Below, in pieces: positions 1 through 11,846 of a stretch of DNA of 64,000 bases (its first letter is position 1; each line of letters opens with the position of its first letter). The position numbers and the translations under genes are program-made. The stretch lies in assembly GCF_000348985.1 (NCBI RefSeq), contig NC_035932.1:1-64000 (forward strand), in the 5' to 3' direction. Under the pieces are notes generated by a model, which did not search any database, was not told the DNA's origin, and saw nothing but the letters and a program-made list of their open reading frames with translations. The DNA is from Huiozyma naganishii CBS 8797 (lineage: Eukaryota; Ascomycota; Saccharomycetes; Saccharomycetales; Saccharomycetaceae).

Positions 1-3000
1 CGCTTTCCCTTCTTCGCCAGGCAACTTCTTTGACCTCACTGTAGAGCAGGCATTTAGTAATGGGCACATCGGTCATCTGGTGTATCATGTTCTCCACACC
101 AAGTTCGTCCACATACTTTAGCCCACGGTACCGTTGACCCCCCTCTCTCCTCAAGGCCTCAACCAACCCATAATCTTGGGAAAGTCCGGCTATGATCACC
201 TGTGGCAAAGAACCAGATTAGGTCGATTTCCTTTTGTCTCAGGAAATTCCACATTCGACTATAGCTCCTCAGGAGAGTCTGGCTGTCTGGAAGTTTCATT
301 GGAAATTCAAGTGAGTATCCGAATCCCATGCTGGTGACCTTCTTTGCAAGGTTGCAGTACGCAAGAAGCTTGTCCGTGAACCGCCTCAGCGTATCATCCT
401 TTCTCTCGGCCATCCACAACGGCACCCTCGGAAAGTCGCCCTCGTTCCCCAGCCTCAGAACCTCGTCCCACTCATCACTCCTGCCCACAATCTTCAGAAA
501 ACACAGACACTGCATTACCAAGTTGCGGACGACGTACTTCTGCTTGTGCGAGGTAAACTCTGGGCAGACGCATTTGAAGTGCTGTCCGCCCATGCATACG
601 AAGCAGAACTTAGGTTCGTTCACCTTTGGAATACCGACATTGGACTCATAGGGATTCCAGAATTTCATCACCGTCTCGTACGTTCCTTCAATGTCTAGAA
701 AGTAGTACAGGCTCAGTTCCGGTCCAAACGCAGCCCTCAGCTCCTGTCCTATACTTTGGGACGGAGCGCCATCGTGCTCGCTGTAGAATGGACCTGGAAT
801 CAAGTCAGTCACCGGCGAATCCCTGGAATGTCTTGGGGCATCATCTTGCTGGGTCTGATCCCATGGCATGCCATCATCAATAGAAGGAGAAGGCCACTGC
901 TCGGCATCCCCGTACTCAGCTGCATCCAAAGAAGGCACTTCATCTTCACCGCTGGAATATACCCTGTTATTCGCGGGCAAAGGTCTTTCCGGGCGGTGCA
1001 GGTCCCCACTTTGAATTCTTGGAGCTTTATGAGGACGGATCTCTGGGCCAGGAGTGCGCCCATTTTCTTCATCAGAACTGTCCACGGTCGAGCCCTCCAC
1101 GCACTCAGTCATCTCAGGCTGACCAATGAACATATCGATTCCGAAAAGTTCGGATTCTTCAGCTGCACTGTCTTCTTCCCAGGGCTGTTCAGTGCGAGGT
1201 CTTTTCAACGAGGCTGTTTCAAATTGCTCCCACTTGTCCTTCCGTAATAAGGGGAAGGAGAGAATATTAGGAAACACCCGCTGAGCGAGGTCGACTGATA
1301 GTGGATTCACCCTCTCCAGGTTGCCGCAACAGCCCACATGTCCTTCTTGGCTCAGCTCGTAAAAGCGGTTTAACTGTGGGGTCAAGCAACCTGGGTTCAG
1401 ATCCTTGGCGGGGTCGTTCCGACAGGCGGAAGACCAAAGCACCAGGCACAACCCGTCCCCCCTTATTCTCCCGGCAGTTTGAACGAACTCGCCAATAGAA
1501 GGGAGACAATCAACAAGGATAACAACGGCTAAGCTTTGCACGTCGATTCCCTCCGATACCAGCTTGGTTCCGACGAGGACCCTTTTGGCGGGGTCCTGGA
1601 TGAAGCGCCGCATAATCTGCTCCTTATCCGCACCGCTCATACGACCATGCACGGAAAGAGGGTCATGTGGTGTAAGATCAGTCGCCAAGAGACCAACGTG
1701 CTCCCTCGTGCGACACACCAAAATAACCTTCGAGTTCTCCTCCGAAGCAAGAAAGTGGTTTACCAGAGCAACAGCCTTTTTCAGGCACTGGTCAGACGAA
1801 GCGCACTCCGCAAACCACTTCACGGAGTTCCCAAGCGGAAGTTCTTCAACAAGATTGCGGATAAAACACTTTGACTCAAACGTCAGCTCTGTAGTCAACG
1901 GCTTCTTAAAGCCCAATCTCTTCAAAGGCGCCGCGAAGTTTCTCCTCCCAATGGTCCCGGAGAGCACCAAAGCCTTCCACGCCAGTCCCAGATTAATAGT
2001 ATCAATTAACTGGTACACCTCTGCGCGGAAAGTGAGTTCCGTTTCGAAGTTATGGAACTCGTCGAGCACGACCAACCCGAGAATGGTGTTCTTGAAAGTT
2101 TTGTACCAATTATCAATCAGTTCCTTACAAGAAACAGTGCCCATCTCGTGGAATGCACCGACGTATACATCGGCGATAAGTGCGTCCTCGCCGACGTTTG
2201 GACCGTTCTTCAGCAGCTCCGCGACGTCCCCGACCTCGAGCAGGCCCTTCGCCCTTAACCGGTCAATCATGTTGGCCTTCAATGGAATGTACGGCACAAA
2301 TACGAAAGATACGACCTTTGGCAAAGGGTTCTTCTTCTTCAGAGCAATTAAAGGAATCTGGAACAACGCGGTTTTTCCATAACCTGGCAGAGCCTGCACT
2401 GGGATCAGCTGTTCGGTACCCAGAAAAACATCAATGGCTATATCCTGCTGTCCCTTCCGAAATTGAAACGCATCGTTGTACAGCAGCCTCCCCGCAGCGG
2501 TCAGGTCACCCATGGCGCCATAAGGCCGGTGCTCCTTCTTGGCCTTATCCTTCTCGGTAACTGTCACGACACTCTTTGCCATCTCAAGTCCAAGAAATCT
2601 GTGCCACGCCAGGGCGATTTGGTAATTGCCGATAGCCTCTTCGCTCTCGTTGTGGTCGATCACGGTTCCCGGCGCGGCATAGACCTGGCGACCTGTGGTG
2701 GCCGTGTGCCCGGCATACTCCTCGACAGCGTTGGCACCGGCAATAATCTGTGCAACATTTGTGTGCTTCCGCATGAAGAAGATGATACCATGGCGTAGCT
2801 CCCGGAAGGTCAAACGGCCCTCTTTGTGAACCGAGCAGGGGTGGTCGCGAGTTCTCTTGTTAAAGAAGTCATACTTTAACAGTTTTCCAGCCAGCACGTC
2901 AGCAAACAAAAAGCTCTTGATGACCTGTTGCGAAAAGTCCTTGTCTGACATCGCCCCTCCCAGAGGGCCAGCAGCGTTGGTAGGATGATCTTGCACTCTA

Positions 3001-4927
3001 GCGCCCATCTCATTGTAGAGATCACGTGACATGCCATCGAAATCCTTCCCCGCTACGTTATAGCGCAGCGGGACTACAATCATTGTGTAGTAGAAGAGGT
3101 AACTTGAGGTGGTGGGATCCAGCAACTTCGACATGGGACTCCAGCTCTGAGCTTTAGAGTATGTAGTGCGGATCTCCATGCAGCGAGTGTTCGAGTCGAC
3201 GTACAGGTTCCTACCCTCTGCGGCGAACTTCAGATGGACAATCTCAGTGAATCTGTACGGACCGCCTGCCCCTACGTAAATCATCCAAATGATACAACGT
3301 GCGCAGACATTGGCCAGCCGTAGACTTCGGCCTTTTTCATTCTTCTTTGAGTTTAGTGTTCCTTTTGGGTAGAAGCTCCTGAAGTTTGTTTCCTGCGAAC
3401 AGCCTGAGGAAGGAAGAGTTGATTGACCGCACGTCTTCAGCAACATTGATGGACAGGTTCCTGAGTAGGAGAGAGGCCATGGTAGCCACTGTTGGGACCT
3501 TGTTGAAGTACCTTCTCNNNACTTCCTGCAGCGTGCTGTCAAACTCTCTTTGGTGGTCCCCGTAGAGCTCAACCAGATACTCCCTGGAGAAGTTCTTGTT
3601 TCCAACGGTGCAACGGAACGGACCGAGGTCTTTGACCAGTTCCTTTCATCAGCCTTCAGCTCCTCGCACAGCAGGGAGTACGTTGTTGTAAGCCACCGCC
3701 AGGCGTGCGAGGTCTTGTCCACGAACTGGCCGCTGATGTCGTCAGTGATGGTCACGGTTTGGGGGTACAAAGCTGCGTAGGTTGTCCAGGCTTTGATCGC
3801 GTCGAGGATGTAGCGGTACTGGTACACCGTAAAGAACTCTACCTTTTTCGGAAGTGGTGTGCTTGATGCTGACAGCGGCCAGCTGGCAGAGACAGGTGAG
3901 GTAGCCGGCGTAGCGCGCATCGTCGACAATGGACCTCCAGTACGATGCGACCTGTAGCAACACGTCGCTGTCGAGGGTGCCGCTGAAGAGGGAAAAGTTT
4001 CTGTCCGGCCTCTCCAGTTTCCAGCAAAGCTCAGCTCGGTGTAGATGCTGTCCAGGTAAAGAAATGCGGAGACATCGCGGACGTAGCAGTTCTGCGTTCC
4101 GGTGGTGACCTGGCGGGGGAACGGCTTCAGGTGCCCTGCGCGGTTCACTTGATGGCGGGTATTTGGCAAAGCTGGAACAACCTTGTGGTAGAACGGAAGG
4201 AACGCCCTGGAGGCACGGTTTCTCATGGTGTTCTCCTTGCTTAGAAACCGGGTCAGCAGCGCGATGTCCTCTGGGGTGAAGTGAAGGGTGTGCAGACACA
4301 GCTGCTTGCGGTAGAACCCAGGGTCCCTGTCGGTGGTGATGGGGACGAACTCCTCGACAATGGGGACCTCGATGGGGGCCTCTGCGGGGGCGTAGTAGAG
4401 GTACTTGTACTTTCTGCGAAGCGGCCTGTAGCATATCAGGTCCATGGACGTGGCGTGTTCCTTATCTGCAGGCGTCACGGCGATGTGCATGCCCTCGGCG
4501 TCGGACCTCACTGGGAAAGATTCGGTCGTCACTGTCTCGAACAGGTGTTTCGAGGAGCACGGAATCAGATCGGAGGATGCGTGGATATCAAACAACTCAT
4601 CGAGATCAACAGTCTTGATGGCCAAAAGGATTTCCAATTCGGCCTTTCTCAAATACCCCATGCTTGCCGGGTTGCTGCGAATGACCTTGGTGCCCTTTTT
4701 GTTGGTGAAGACTATGTATCCGTCGACCACCCAGCAACGGTCTGAAACTTTTGTGACGGGGGTTCCGCCGCAGCTACCGCGGGCCTCTGGCGTTGTGAAG
4801 CGGCTTGCTGGGAAACGGTGCTGAATGTTTCAATATCCGCCTGCCTGACAGGCTCGTGGTCGGACACGTCGCGGTCGGAAAAGCAGTCCTCAGACTGGGA
4901 GTCAGATGAGAGAGTGAATTGAGACAT
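1..4927 (-). pseudogene. Y'-element DEAD/DEAH-like helicase, partial at left edge and frame-disrupted
   Basis: This is a subtelomeric Y'-type helicase related to the S. cerevisiae YRF1 family, transcribed toward the left, as expected at a left chromosome end. One frame is open from 4730 to 159 (about 1,520 codons). It carries a Walker A motif (PGYGKT, near 2365-2395), a DEFH box (near 2046-2070), an SGT motif and a QTAGRIRGDG motif VI (near 1450-1485). The true protein changes frame repeatedly. An ATG at 4927 opens a Ser/Asp-rich N-terminus that joins the main frame near 4722. The sensible protein is in other frames at about 4015-3850 and 3632-3340, and again from about 210 to base 1, where an open stretch continues past the window. 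A three-N gap lies inside. Either the gene is decayed or the assembly has indel errors here. The family assignment is firm, but intactness is not supported. Confidence 0.85.
3518..3520. other. Assembly gap of three undetermined bases
   Basis: Three N characters lie inside the Y' helicase coding region, within the second out-of-frame stretch (about 3632-3340). They show that the underlying reads were ambiguous here. This makes sequencing error a live explanation for the nearby frame changes. Confidence 0.99.
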
Positions 4928-6125
4928 TGCTACTGGGGAAGTCGCTGGTTGAGGGCGAAAACTGCGTGTTTGGGCATGCTAGTGTATATATATGATAACA
5001 GAGGTGGACCAAGGCGTTGCGCCGTTAAACTGCCAAATTTTAGCTCTCGTGGAGCGCAAGTCGCCAATGAACAGCTGGTCTATCATCCACCCGAGGAACT
5101 CCATGTGGACATCCTCCCCAGCCACCGAGGCGGTAAATCGGACTTCCCAAAGAGGAAGGTGGGTGAAGTTACGGATTCGGATACGGATGCGAATGCTGCT
5201 CAGACGGGCACGTCCAAAGGTGTCGAGAGAAGAGATGCAAAGGGAAATCTTTATGTTCGGTGTAATAGTATTGAGATTACGATAAGAGGAGGAGAAAGAA
5301 CTTTTTCTTTGGGAGGAGGGTTCCAATTATCAGTTCCCGGTTCAGATTCTGGTTCCCAGTTTCAAAAAAGTAGACGCAAGAATTTCTTGCAGTTTCACCA
5401 AGGAAGGTTCAGATTATTAGTTCCCGGTTCCGAAAGGAGGATTCCGATTCTAGTTTCCAGTTCCAAGGGAGGAGTCCAGAAAGTAGACGCAAGAATTATC
5501 TTTTTTCAGATTCACCTGGGAGGGTTCCAAATATCAGTTCCCAGTTCCGAAAAAGTAGACGCAGAAATTATCTTTTTTTCAAAATACCAAGAGGAGGAGG
5601 AGAACGGGTGCTGGTCTCCTCCCGGTGCTGAAACCAGTCTAGTTTTTTTTTCAATCTTGGCTAACAAATTTCAGGAACCTGACTCGAATTAACTATGGCA
5701 AATTATCATTTCGTCGGAACGCAATATATATGGCGTCGACGCCTAACGGAAGACGGTGCGTTCCCAACTGCTGATGCTTATATTGGTGTTTACAAGAGAT
5801 CTAGAAAAGGGATAAAACGACCTGTACCAATCTTGTTCATCCTGTGCTGATGGTCAAATTTTGTCGTTCTGCCATTTCTGACTTGCAAATCTAGTGCATA
5901 ATGCAGAGTTTTACAAGTTTTTTTTTGTTTTGTTTTTTGAATGTTAGTATGCTTCTCCTGATAACTTTTTATCCGAATTGCTACAACTTCGATTTTTCCA
6001 GATACTGCCTTACCTAGGCTTACAGGTAACAGTCAATAGTTTCGGTTTATTTTCAGAAAAAATAAAATTTGCTGAAAAGTGGTAAAAGATATGTTGGCGC
6101 TAAAACAGTACCTTTCATGAAAAAG
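4928..6125. other. Subtelomeric intergenic region between Y' helicase and adhesin
   Basis: About 1.2 kb lies between the helicase N-terminus and the adhesin stop codon. A TATA-like stretch (TATATATATGA, near 4984-4994) lies just upstream of the helicase start. The middle holds the degenerate repeat block described separately. An open frame on the plus strand (ATG at 4976 to 5692) runs through those repeats, but the repeats are not in a constant frame and the product looks like nothing I know, so I do not call it a gene. From 5700 to 6125 the sequence is AT-rich with T runs and nothing recognisable. Confidence 0.6.
5311..5590. repeat. Three degenerate tandem units upstream of the Y' helicase
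   Basis: Three successive imperfect units of unequal length each contain a GGAGGGTTCC-like start, a block close to ATCAGTTCCCGGTTCC, and a block close to AGTAGACGCAAGAATT. The last block is found at 5369-5384, 5482-5497 and, slightly changed, at 5554-5569, giving spacings of 113 and 72 bases. Because 113 is not a multiple of three, the repeats are not a protein repeat. They resemble the short degenerate repeats often found between subtelomeric elements. Confidence 0.7.
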
Positions 6126-7842
6126 TTACAGCAGCACGGTAATCAGTATTGACAACATTATAGAAATGGTATCAATCGAGCTTCTCTGTCCTCCCATATT
6201 GGCGGTTCGAACAGTTACGGTACTGAGCGAGTATGGTGTGGGTGAATTCGGTATTCCAGAGGAAGCCATGGATATCATTTCCACGACGCTAGGTGTTTTC
6301 ACTGATGGGACGCTCTCCCATAGAGACGACTTCTGGGTTCTACTTACCTTACTAACATCAGTAGAAATTGATTGAATGTGTCCGGATTTTATGTCTGAAG
6401 GGATGTGTGTTTGGGTCAAACATTTTGTATCCGTAACAGTTTTTCCAGTGCTATCAGTGGTACCGGGGACCCATTGTGATATGCTGGAAGTCAAACTCCT
6501 TGGCTTAGGTACACCGTGAGATGTTTTTTGAGTAAAGTTGCAAATAGAGCAGGAGCCCATTTTTGAAGGCGACGAATAATATTCTGACCGGTGAGATGAT
6601 GTATTTTTTTTATTTCTGTTGATGTGACAGTATTAACAGAAGAAGAAGAGTCATGAACCGTTTTCTTTGATTTATGTTGACTCGATGAACAAGAGGTACA
6701 GCTTAGATATGTGTGAGAAAACGATGTACTCGCAGAACTTCCCAAAGAATCTGTCGATGAGTGGCTTGTAAAACTTGCAGACGTGGGATGACTAGGTTTA
6801 AATGAGGAAGACAAGGTGCTTGACAGAGAAACAGATGCGCCACTGCTACTATGCTGGGATTTGTCAACAATGACGATGTGGATGACTTTCTGGATGTCCT
6901 GTCAAAACTCATAGATGACGAACTAATACTTGTGGACGATGGGTTCATGGTGGACTTGCTTGAACTTTTGGATGTCGTTCTCGTGGAAAAAGAGCGATGA
7001 GACGATGATGCAAATGGGCCTGGTGGGGTTGTATAACAATGTTCAGGGTCCCCATTCTCATAAGACTCCACATATATCCCCCAATCTTGTACTATCTTCC
7101 CACTTGGCAATTGTAACTTGGTATCCAAAGTACCAGACATCCATGCATTGATGAACACGACTTTGACAGGATAGTAGTAACCTGCGGCCAAATAGAACGA
7201 CGCGGCATAAACGTGTGGATAATGGTCACCTATCGATACAAGATCGACGCCGACCGGGTAATTGTCTTGCTTACAGCAAAGGTAGGCAATATCGGGTCCC
7301 ACAAACAGGAAGGCACCGTCATCCACGAAGTTGTAGTAGAACGTGTAATTGCCTGTCTCCGGAGCTAGAAGGTAGCCCGTCAGTTCCATGCTGATATTAC
7401 TGACACTCGTGTTGAACCCGTATATTTCCTCACTCCAGTATGCCCCTCTAAGAGAATTATTACAGTGAATTGACCCACACCAGTATTTACAGGCCAATCC
7501 TCGTAGAAAGGGGTGGTAACATCTAAATGTGGGCCCGCCATCTGATCGGTAACAAGGTATCGTAGTCTTGAAGTTTGGGTCAATAATACCTTTCACTTCC
7601 CCGATGGGCCCACCATCTGCATAATGTTTCGTATAGTATCCTGGGTCCAATACTTTGTCGTAAACGTTGATTGGGTAACTGAAAAATTTAGCATTGAACC
7701 CTTTACTGGGTTCTCCAAGGGGTAAGCACGCACCTGGACTGCCCATATCATGTTGGCCTGAAACATAACCCAGTAGAACAGAGATTGTGAAAAATAATGT
7801 CAACGACATGGTTGTTGTCGCGCTGACATCTTTCAGTTTCAT
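6126..7842 (-). pseudogene. Flocculin-like PA14-domain cell-wall adhesin, two frameshifts
   Basis: Product resembles Flo1-type lectin adhesins, which are exported, anchored in the cell wall and bind surface sugars. The ATG at 7842 precedes a hydrophobic signal sequence, and a second ATG lies at 7809. An upstream in-frame ATG at 7953 would add a non-signal stretch, so I prefer 7842. The PA14 domain follows, with many cysteines, the VDDGA motif that carries the two calcium-binding Asp in Flo proteins (near 7305-7335), a CC pair and AGYYYP. A Ser/Thr-rich stalk then begins. Near 6870 the Ser-rich sense moves to another frame, and near a T8 run at 6604-6611 it moves again. The last frame ends at 6126 with a hydrophobic tail typical of GPI attachment. 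The corrected length would be about 570 residues, short for a flocculin, with no large tandem repeats. It is either a decayed gene or two indel errors. Confidence 0.8.
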
Positions 7843-10734
7843 TCCTGATAATAATATTCGTTTAGTCACGTAATCAAAAAGAAAAAAAAAGGACCAAGAA
7901 TTTAAAATGAAGGCAACTTCGAAGAAATCTAACTGTCCTTTGGACCGTGCCATTTATACAAAGTTGATTACGATGACCTGGAAACTTCGGCAACAGTGGT
8001 GTACTAGACGTCGGTCATTTTTAGAGGGGATGGGGAAGAAACTTTCCTCAGAGTTTTTTATTTTTTTCTTTTAAAACAATGGCATAGACATATTTTGACA
8101 CGAGATACAGGAAAAGTTGTGACGGCGAACGGTTGTCTCCCCATTAAGCCCAGTCTCTTTTTGTTCTTTCTTGGCTACTAAAACAGGAAATGTTCTCAAA
8201 ACGAACTCACGGGATTGTGTGTAGCGAACATAACCACCCGCCCTTCCCTCCCCCACGTCCAGAACTGTAGCAAGAACTCACTGGGAAACGGAACACCTCG
8301 AGACAGGTTTCCTGTTTGGGTAATAGGTGGGCGATGAACAATCGGCCAAAGCCGGAATGTGTACCTCCTGCGCGTTTTTACTCCTTGCAGGAATTGCGTG
8401 CAGAGAAACCCGCGGACAGCTTATCTAAGAGAAAGAATAAGGTGGGATCGATATTCCGGTTTTGCTCCGTCGCCGTTGCCTTTTTGGCAGTGTTCGAATG
8501 GAGGAAAAGAGCTCGAGGGTGGGTCCACATCTGGTGTCGCTGTTTCTGGAAGGCTCATTTCGTGCGTGCTGACTGAGGGCTGCGGCTATTCTCTACACGC
8601 TTTGGGTGTGTCCATTCCCGCGGGAAGTTTCTGATAACTCCTACTCTTTTTTCCTGAGAGGACTCCCGTTCTGTATTGGAGCGTGGGAACTTCTATGTTC
8701 GCAAGAATTCCCTCTCCTCCGCTTGCTCTCCCGGCTGGTACGCCATAAAGATTAAAGGGTTTGGTTTTGAATAATGCTAAATGTTTCTTTTCCTTTTTTC
8801 AACGGTGGGCCGTTCAGAGAAGGTGGGTGGGGTCGCCTGAGGGAATAAGAAGAACGCCGGTTGTTGTTGTTTTTCATTCCGTATATTCTGACAAAAACTA
8901 TAGACAGAACGTTCGAGGAGTGCCGCCGCGGGGGGAAACCATCGGGAGAATAAAAAAAGACTCACCATACCTTTCAACATGTTCTCTAGATGTGTTTGTA
9001 CGAGTGGTTAGGAGTTTGTATAGTGCAAAATTGGGGTTCGGTCTGTCGCCGAGGAAGTATCAATCACTTGGGCACATTTACTTAGAAGACACAGTCATGT
9101 TCGAATAGGTTTACGATTCACTTTTTTTTTACTTTCTCAAGAGAGCTGAAATTCCCTTTCAAGAACGGAACAAACAAGAATAACACGACATGACAGCGAA
9201 GCCGAGCTGCAAACGAATGAACCCTCTAACAGATATATTGTTGCCACTCTGGACAGTTCAACAACGTAAATGTGTTAAAACTTCAGAAATTCCGTCAGCA
9301 CAATAGCACACTAATTATCGAAAAGGAAAACAGAGAAAAACAATAAGAAAAACACCTCGACCAAGTTTCAGTTTTACATCGTCTACTCGCCATGTTAAAA
9401 GGTAATTTCAACCTCTCCAAAACGTTTGAACAGTGCTCCTCTTGTATTACAAAAAATGCATAAAGCGGAAATAAGAGTCTCTCCTGCGTCATTATCTCTT
9501 TCAACCTTCGATTTGAGTGAAAAGTCTGCTAAACAGTACTCGCTCCCATTATTGCGCATTCTATCTTGCTTTACTTTTTGAATGGCTTGTACTGCAGTAT
9601 CGAAGCAGATACGGAAAGTGTCTTGTACTTCTTATTGAGGCGTGTCCACCGTAATGATATATACCGTCTCCTTCAGCAGACCAGCAATATTTGATATCTT
9701 GGTAAGTGGGGTCTCGGATAAGCCTGGAAAAAGAAACATTCGGCAGTTTTGTATGTGCAGTAACAATTGGAAGGGGGGGATACGTCCAAGTCAATATTAG
9801 AATTTGTTGAGCACCATATAATAGGTTGTCCTAAATTCATGGTATCTCATGCATTCTTGATCGCGTAAAGCTCCGGGATTTTGACAGGTGTCAAACTAAG
9901 AACTCAAAATCGAATTTGTTATATTTCTGTTTTGTATCACTCAAAAATCAAAGTTTAGACCGCAGGGTAAAAAGGGCAATATGTTGGAAGAAGGATAAAC
10001 AAGAGGTCGCGAAAACGTAGAAATTCAATATTTCCGGAATTTGCTGAAAGTGCTAAGTTGGGTTTCAACTTCAAAGGCATTTTTGAGAGAAATTTTCAAA
10101 CGTACAAGGGAGCCGAGTGTCAATTTGAAGAGGCGTGTATGTGAAGAGTAGTCTTTGTGTTAGGAACTGAATACTATTGCACTTTTTAGTTATCGATCCT
10201 TTACTGGAAAAATACAATTGTGTAACGATATAACGCATGGATTGCCCAACGCACAAAATATTGCTGGAAATTTCAGTCCAATTCGTTACCTCCGTTTTGT
10301 AATCACATAGTGCTTGTCTTTTCAACCTCAACAAAAAAGAGTTACGACGTGTGTTGGAGAAAAGAGTGAGAGAGGTCTCGAAAAAGCTTTCATCTCTTCG
10401 TGTGTATGGACTATTTTGGCCAAAAACCCAACGTACTCGCTGCAACATATGCTCGCTGCTAGTCAGTACGGACGACATCATCCGAACGGTGTCTAACCTG
10501 CATTCGTTCCTCAAGTAAGCGGTATGGTGGTGGTGGATGGGTGTTTTGCGTTTCACCCTCTCGCTCTTTACTTTCTCTTTTGTCGTGTTTATTCTTTTTC
10601 TCTCTTTCTGCCGTTGAATAAATCGTTGTGACAGATTGAAAGGTTACGTTACATCAAGAACTTGATCCTGCTTTGTGCACAGCGACCCGATATATAGAAA
10701 TATCAGTTCTTTCTGGGATCATCTATTCTGCGCA
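7843..10734. other. Long gene-poor stretch between the subtelomeric adhesin and ERV29
   Basis: Nearly 2.9 kb without a recognisable gene. Open frames are short, mostly lack an ATG at their 5' end, and show no motif known to me. The longest is on the minus strand near 10071-10556 (161 codons, but its first ATG is at 10481). It overlaps the ERV29 upstream region and I regard it as chance. A minus-strand frame near 9561-9794 also lacks an ATG. The stretch separates subtelomeric genes from the first gene in conserved order, so it probably contains a breakpoint. I found no tRNA-like B box. Confidence 0.5.
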
Positions 10735-11688
10735 ATGTCTTTTAGAGGTGCTGGTAATGCTGGGTTTAACGATTCTCCCATGGAGTCCCAATCGTTTGGT
10801 TCCTTCCCTAACCTAGGTATGGTGAACGGCAATGCTGGAAGCGGCAAGATGAGAGCCCCGCAGTCGAACCCACTAAACCAGTTCAAAGCCAATTTTGACA
10901 CGTTTGCCGAAAAAGTGGAAAGTCTTACCGACACAGCATTGGTGCGGAAGTTGCAACCCTATATCCCGGGCATTGCGAGGTTTTTCATTGTGGCCACTTT
11001 TTACGAGGATTCCTTGCGGATTCTGACGCAGTGGACTGACCAAGTGTTCTACTTGCACGAGTGGAAGCGGTACCCATACTTTTTTGTCATTCTGTTTCTG
11101 TTTGTGGTCAGTATTGTGATGTTTGTTGGAGCGACGTTGCTGATTCTAAGAAAGCAGACCAACTATGCTACGGGCGCGCTCTGCGGGTGCATTGTCTTGC
11201 AAGGGCTCGTGTACGGTTTATTTGGTGGATCTGCGTTCGTGTTGAGGAACTTCAGTGTCATTGGGGGGCTTCTGATTGCCTTCAGTGACTCGATTGTGCA
11301 GAACAAAACCACTTTTGGGATGCTTCCGGAGCTGCACGACAAGAATAAGCAATTCAGGGGATACCTGCTCTTCGCCGGTAGAATCTTGATCGTTCTGATG
11401 TTCATTGGGTTCACTTTCAGCAAGTCGTGGTTTACCGTCATTTTGACTCTGATCTGCACGGTGGGCTTTGCCCTCGGCTACAAGACGAAAATGGCCTCGA
11501 TCTCCCTCGGGCTGATCCTTGCCTTCTACAACATTACTTTGAACAACTACTGGTTCCATAGCCAGACCAGAAGAGACTTCCTCAAGTACGAATTCTACCA
11601 GAACCTCTCGATCATCGGCGCCCTGATGCTCATCACAAACACGGGCGCGGGCGACCTGTCCATCGACAGCAAGAAGAAGGTCTACTGA
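10735..11688 (+). CDS. ERV29: ER vesicle cargo receptor Erv29 (SURF4 family)
   Basis: Membrane protein of COPII vesicles that collects soluble secretory cargo in the endoplasmic reticulum for transport to the Golgi. The ATG at 10735 gives 317 residues, close to the roughly 310 of the S. cerevisiae protein. An upstream in-frame start would need a non-ATG codon. A soluble Gly/Asn-rich N-terminus of about 80 residues is followed by several hydrophobic segments and ends in KKVY, a KKXX-type ER retrieval signal. The motif FSKSWFTVILT and the QTRRDFLKYEFYQNLS stretch are typical of the family. It is the first gene with conserved order inward from the chromosome end and is followed on the same strand by BGL2, as in the S. 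cerevisiae YGR284C-YGR282C region. Identification is confident. Confidence 0.95.
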   Translation: MSFRGAGNAGFNDSPMESQSFGSFPNLGMVNGNAGSGKMRAPQSNPLNQFKANFDTFAEKVESLTDTALVRKLQPYIPGIARFFIVATFYEDSLRILTQWTDQVFYLHEWKRYPYFFVILFLFVVSIVMFVGATLLILRKQTNYATGALCGCIVLQGLVYGLFGGSAFVLRNFSVIGGLLIAFSDSIVQNKTTFGMLPELHDKNKQFRGYLLFAGRILIVLMFIGFTFSKSWFTVILTLICTVGFALGYKTKMASISLGLILAFYNITLNNYWFHSQTRRDFLKYEFYQNLSIIGALMLITNTGAGDLSIDSKKKVY

Positions 11689-11764
11689 GTGAGCCTGAGC
11701 TGGTAGTACTGGTCCACCGCCAGCAGCCCATACATAACGCAAGTACAGCACTGTTTGAAAAGCG

Positions 11765-11846
11765 GTCACGTGTTACCCAGATCTATTTTTAGCAGCGATT
11801 TTTTTAGGAGAGAGTGCGCATTACCCGTTTGGGAATGTGTTACCCG
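11765..11846 (+). promoter_or_regulatory. BGL2 promoter sites: Cbf1-type E-box and two Reb1-type sites
   Basis: The 351-base gap before BGL2 contains GTCACGTG at 11765-11772 (Cbf1/E-box type) and two copies of TTACCCG at 11821-11827 and 11840-11846, the core bound by Reb1 in S. cerevisiae. A near copy, TTACCCA, is at 11773-11779. The final 150 bases before the gene are rich in CAA/AAC triplets, typical of leaders of highly expressed yeast genes. The sites are seen directly; their binding is inferred. Confidence 0.55.

Noticed and set aside
4976..5692. Plus-strand open frame of about 240 codons upstream of the Y' helicase
   Set aside because: It runs through DNA repeats whose spacing is not a multiple of three, so the repeats are read in different frames. 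There is no recognisable protein feature, and it overlaps the helicase promoter.
10071..10556. Minus-strand frame of 161 codons before ERV29
   Set aside because: Begins with GTG, the first ATG is at 10481, composition is not protein-like, and it covers the ERV29 upstream region.
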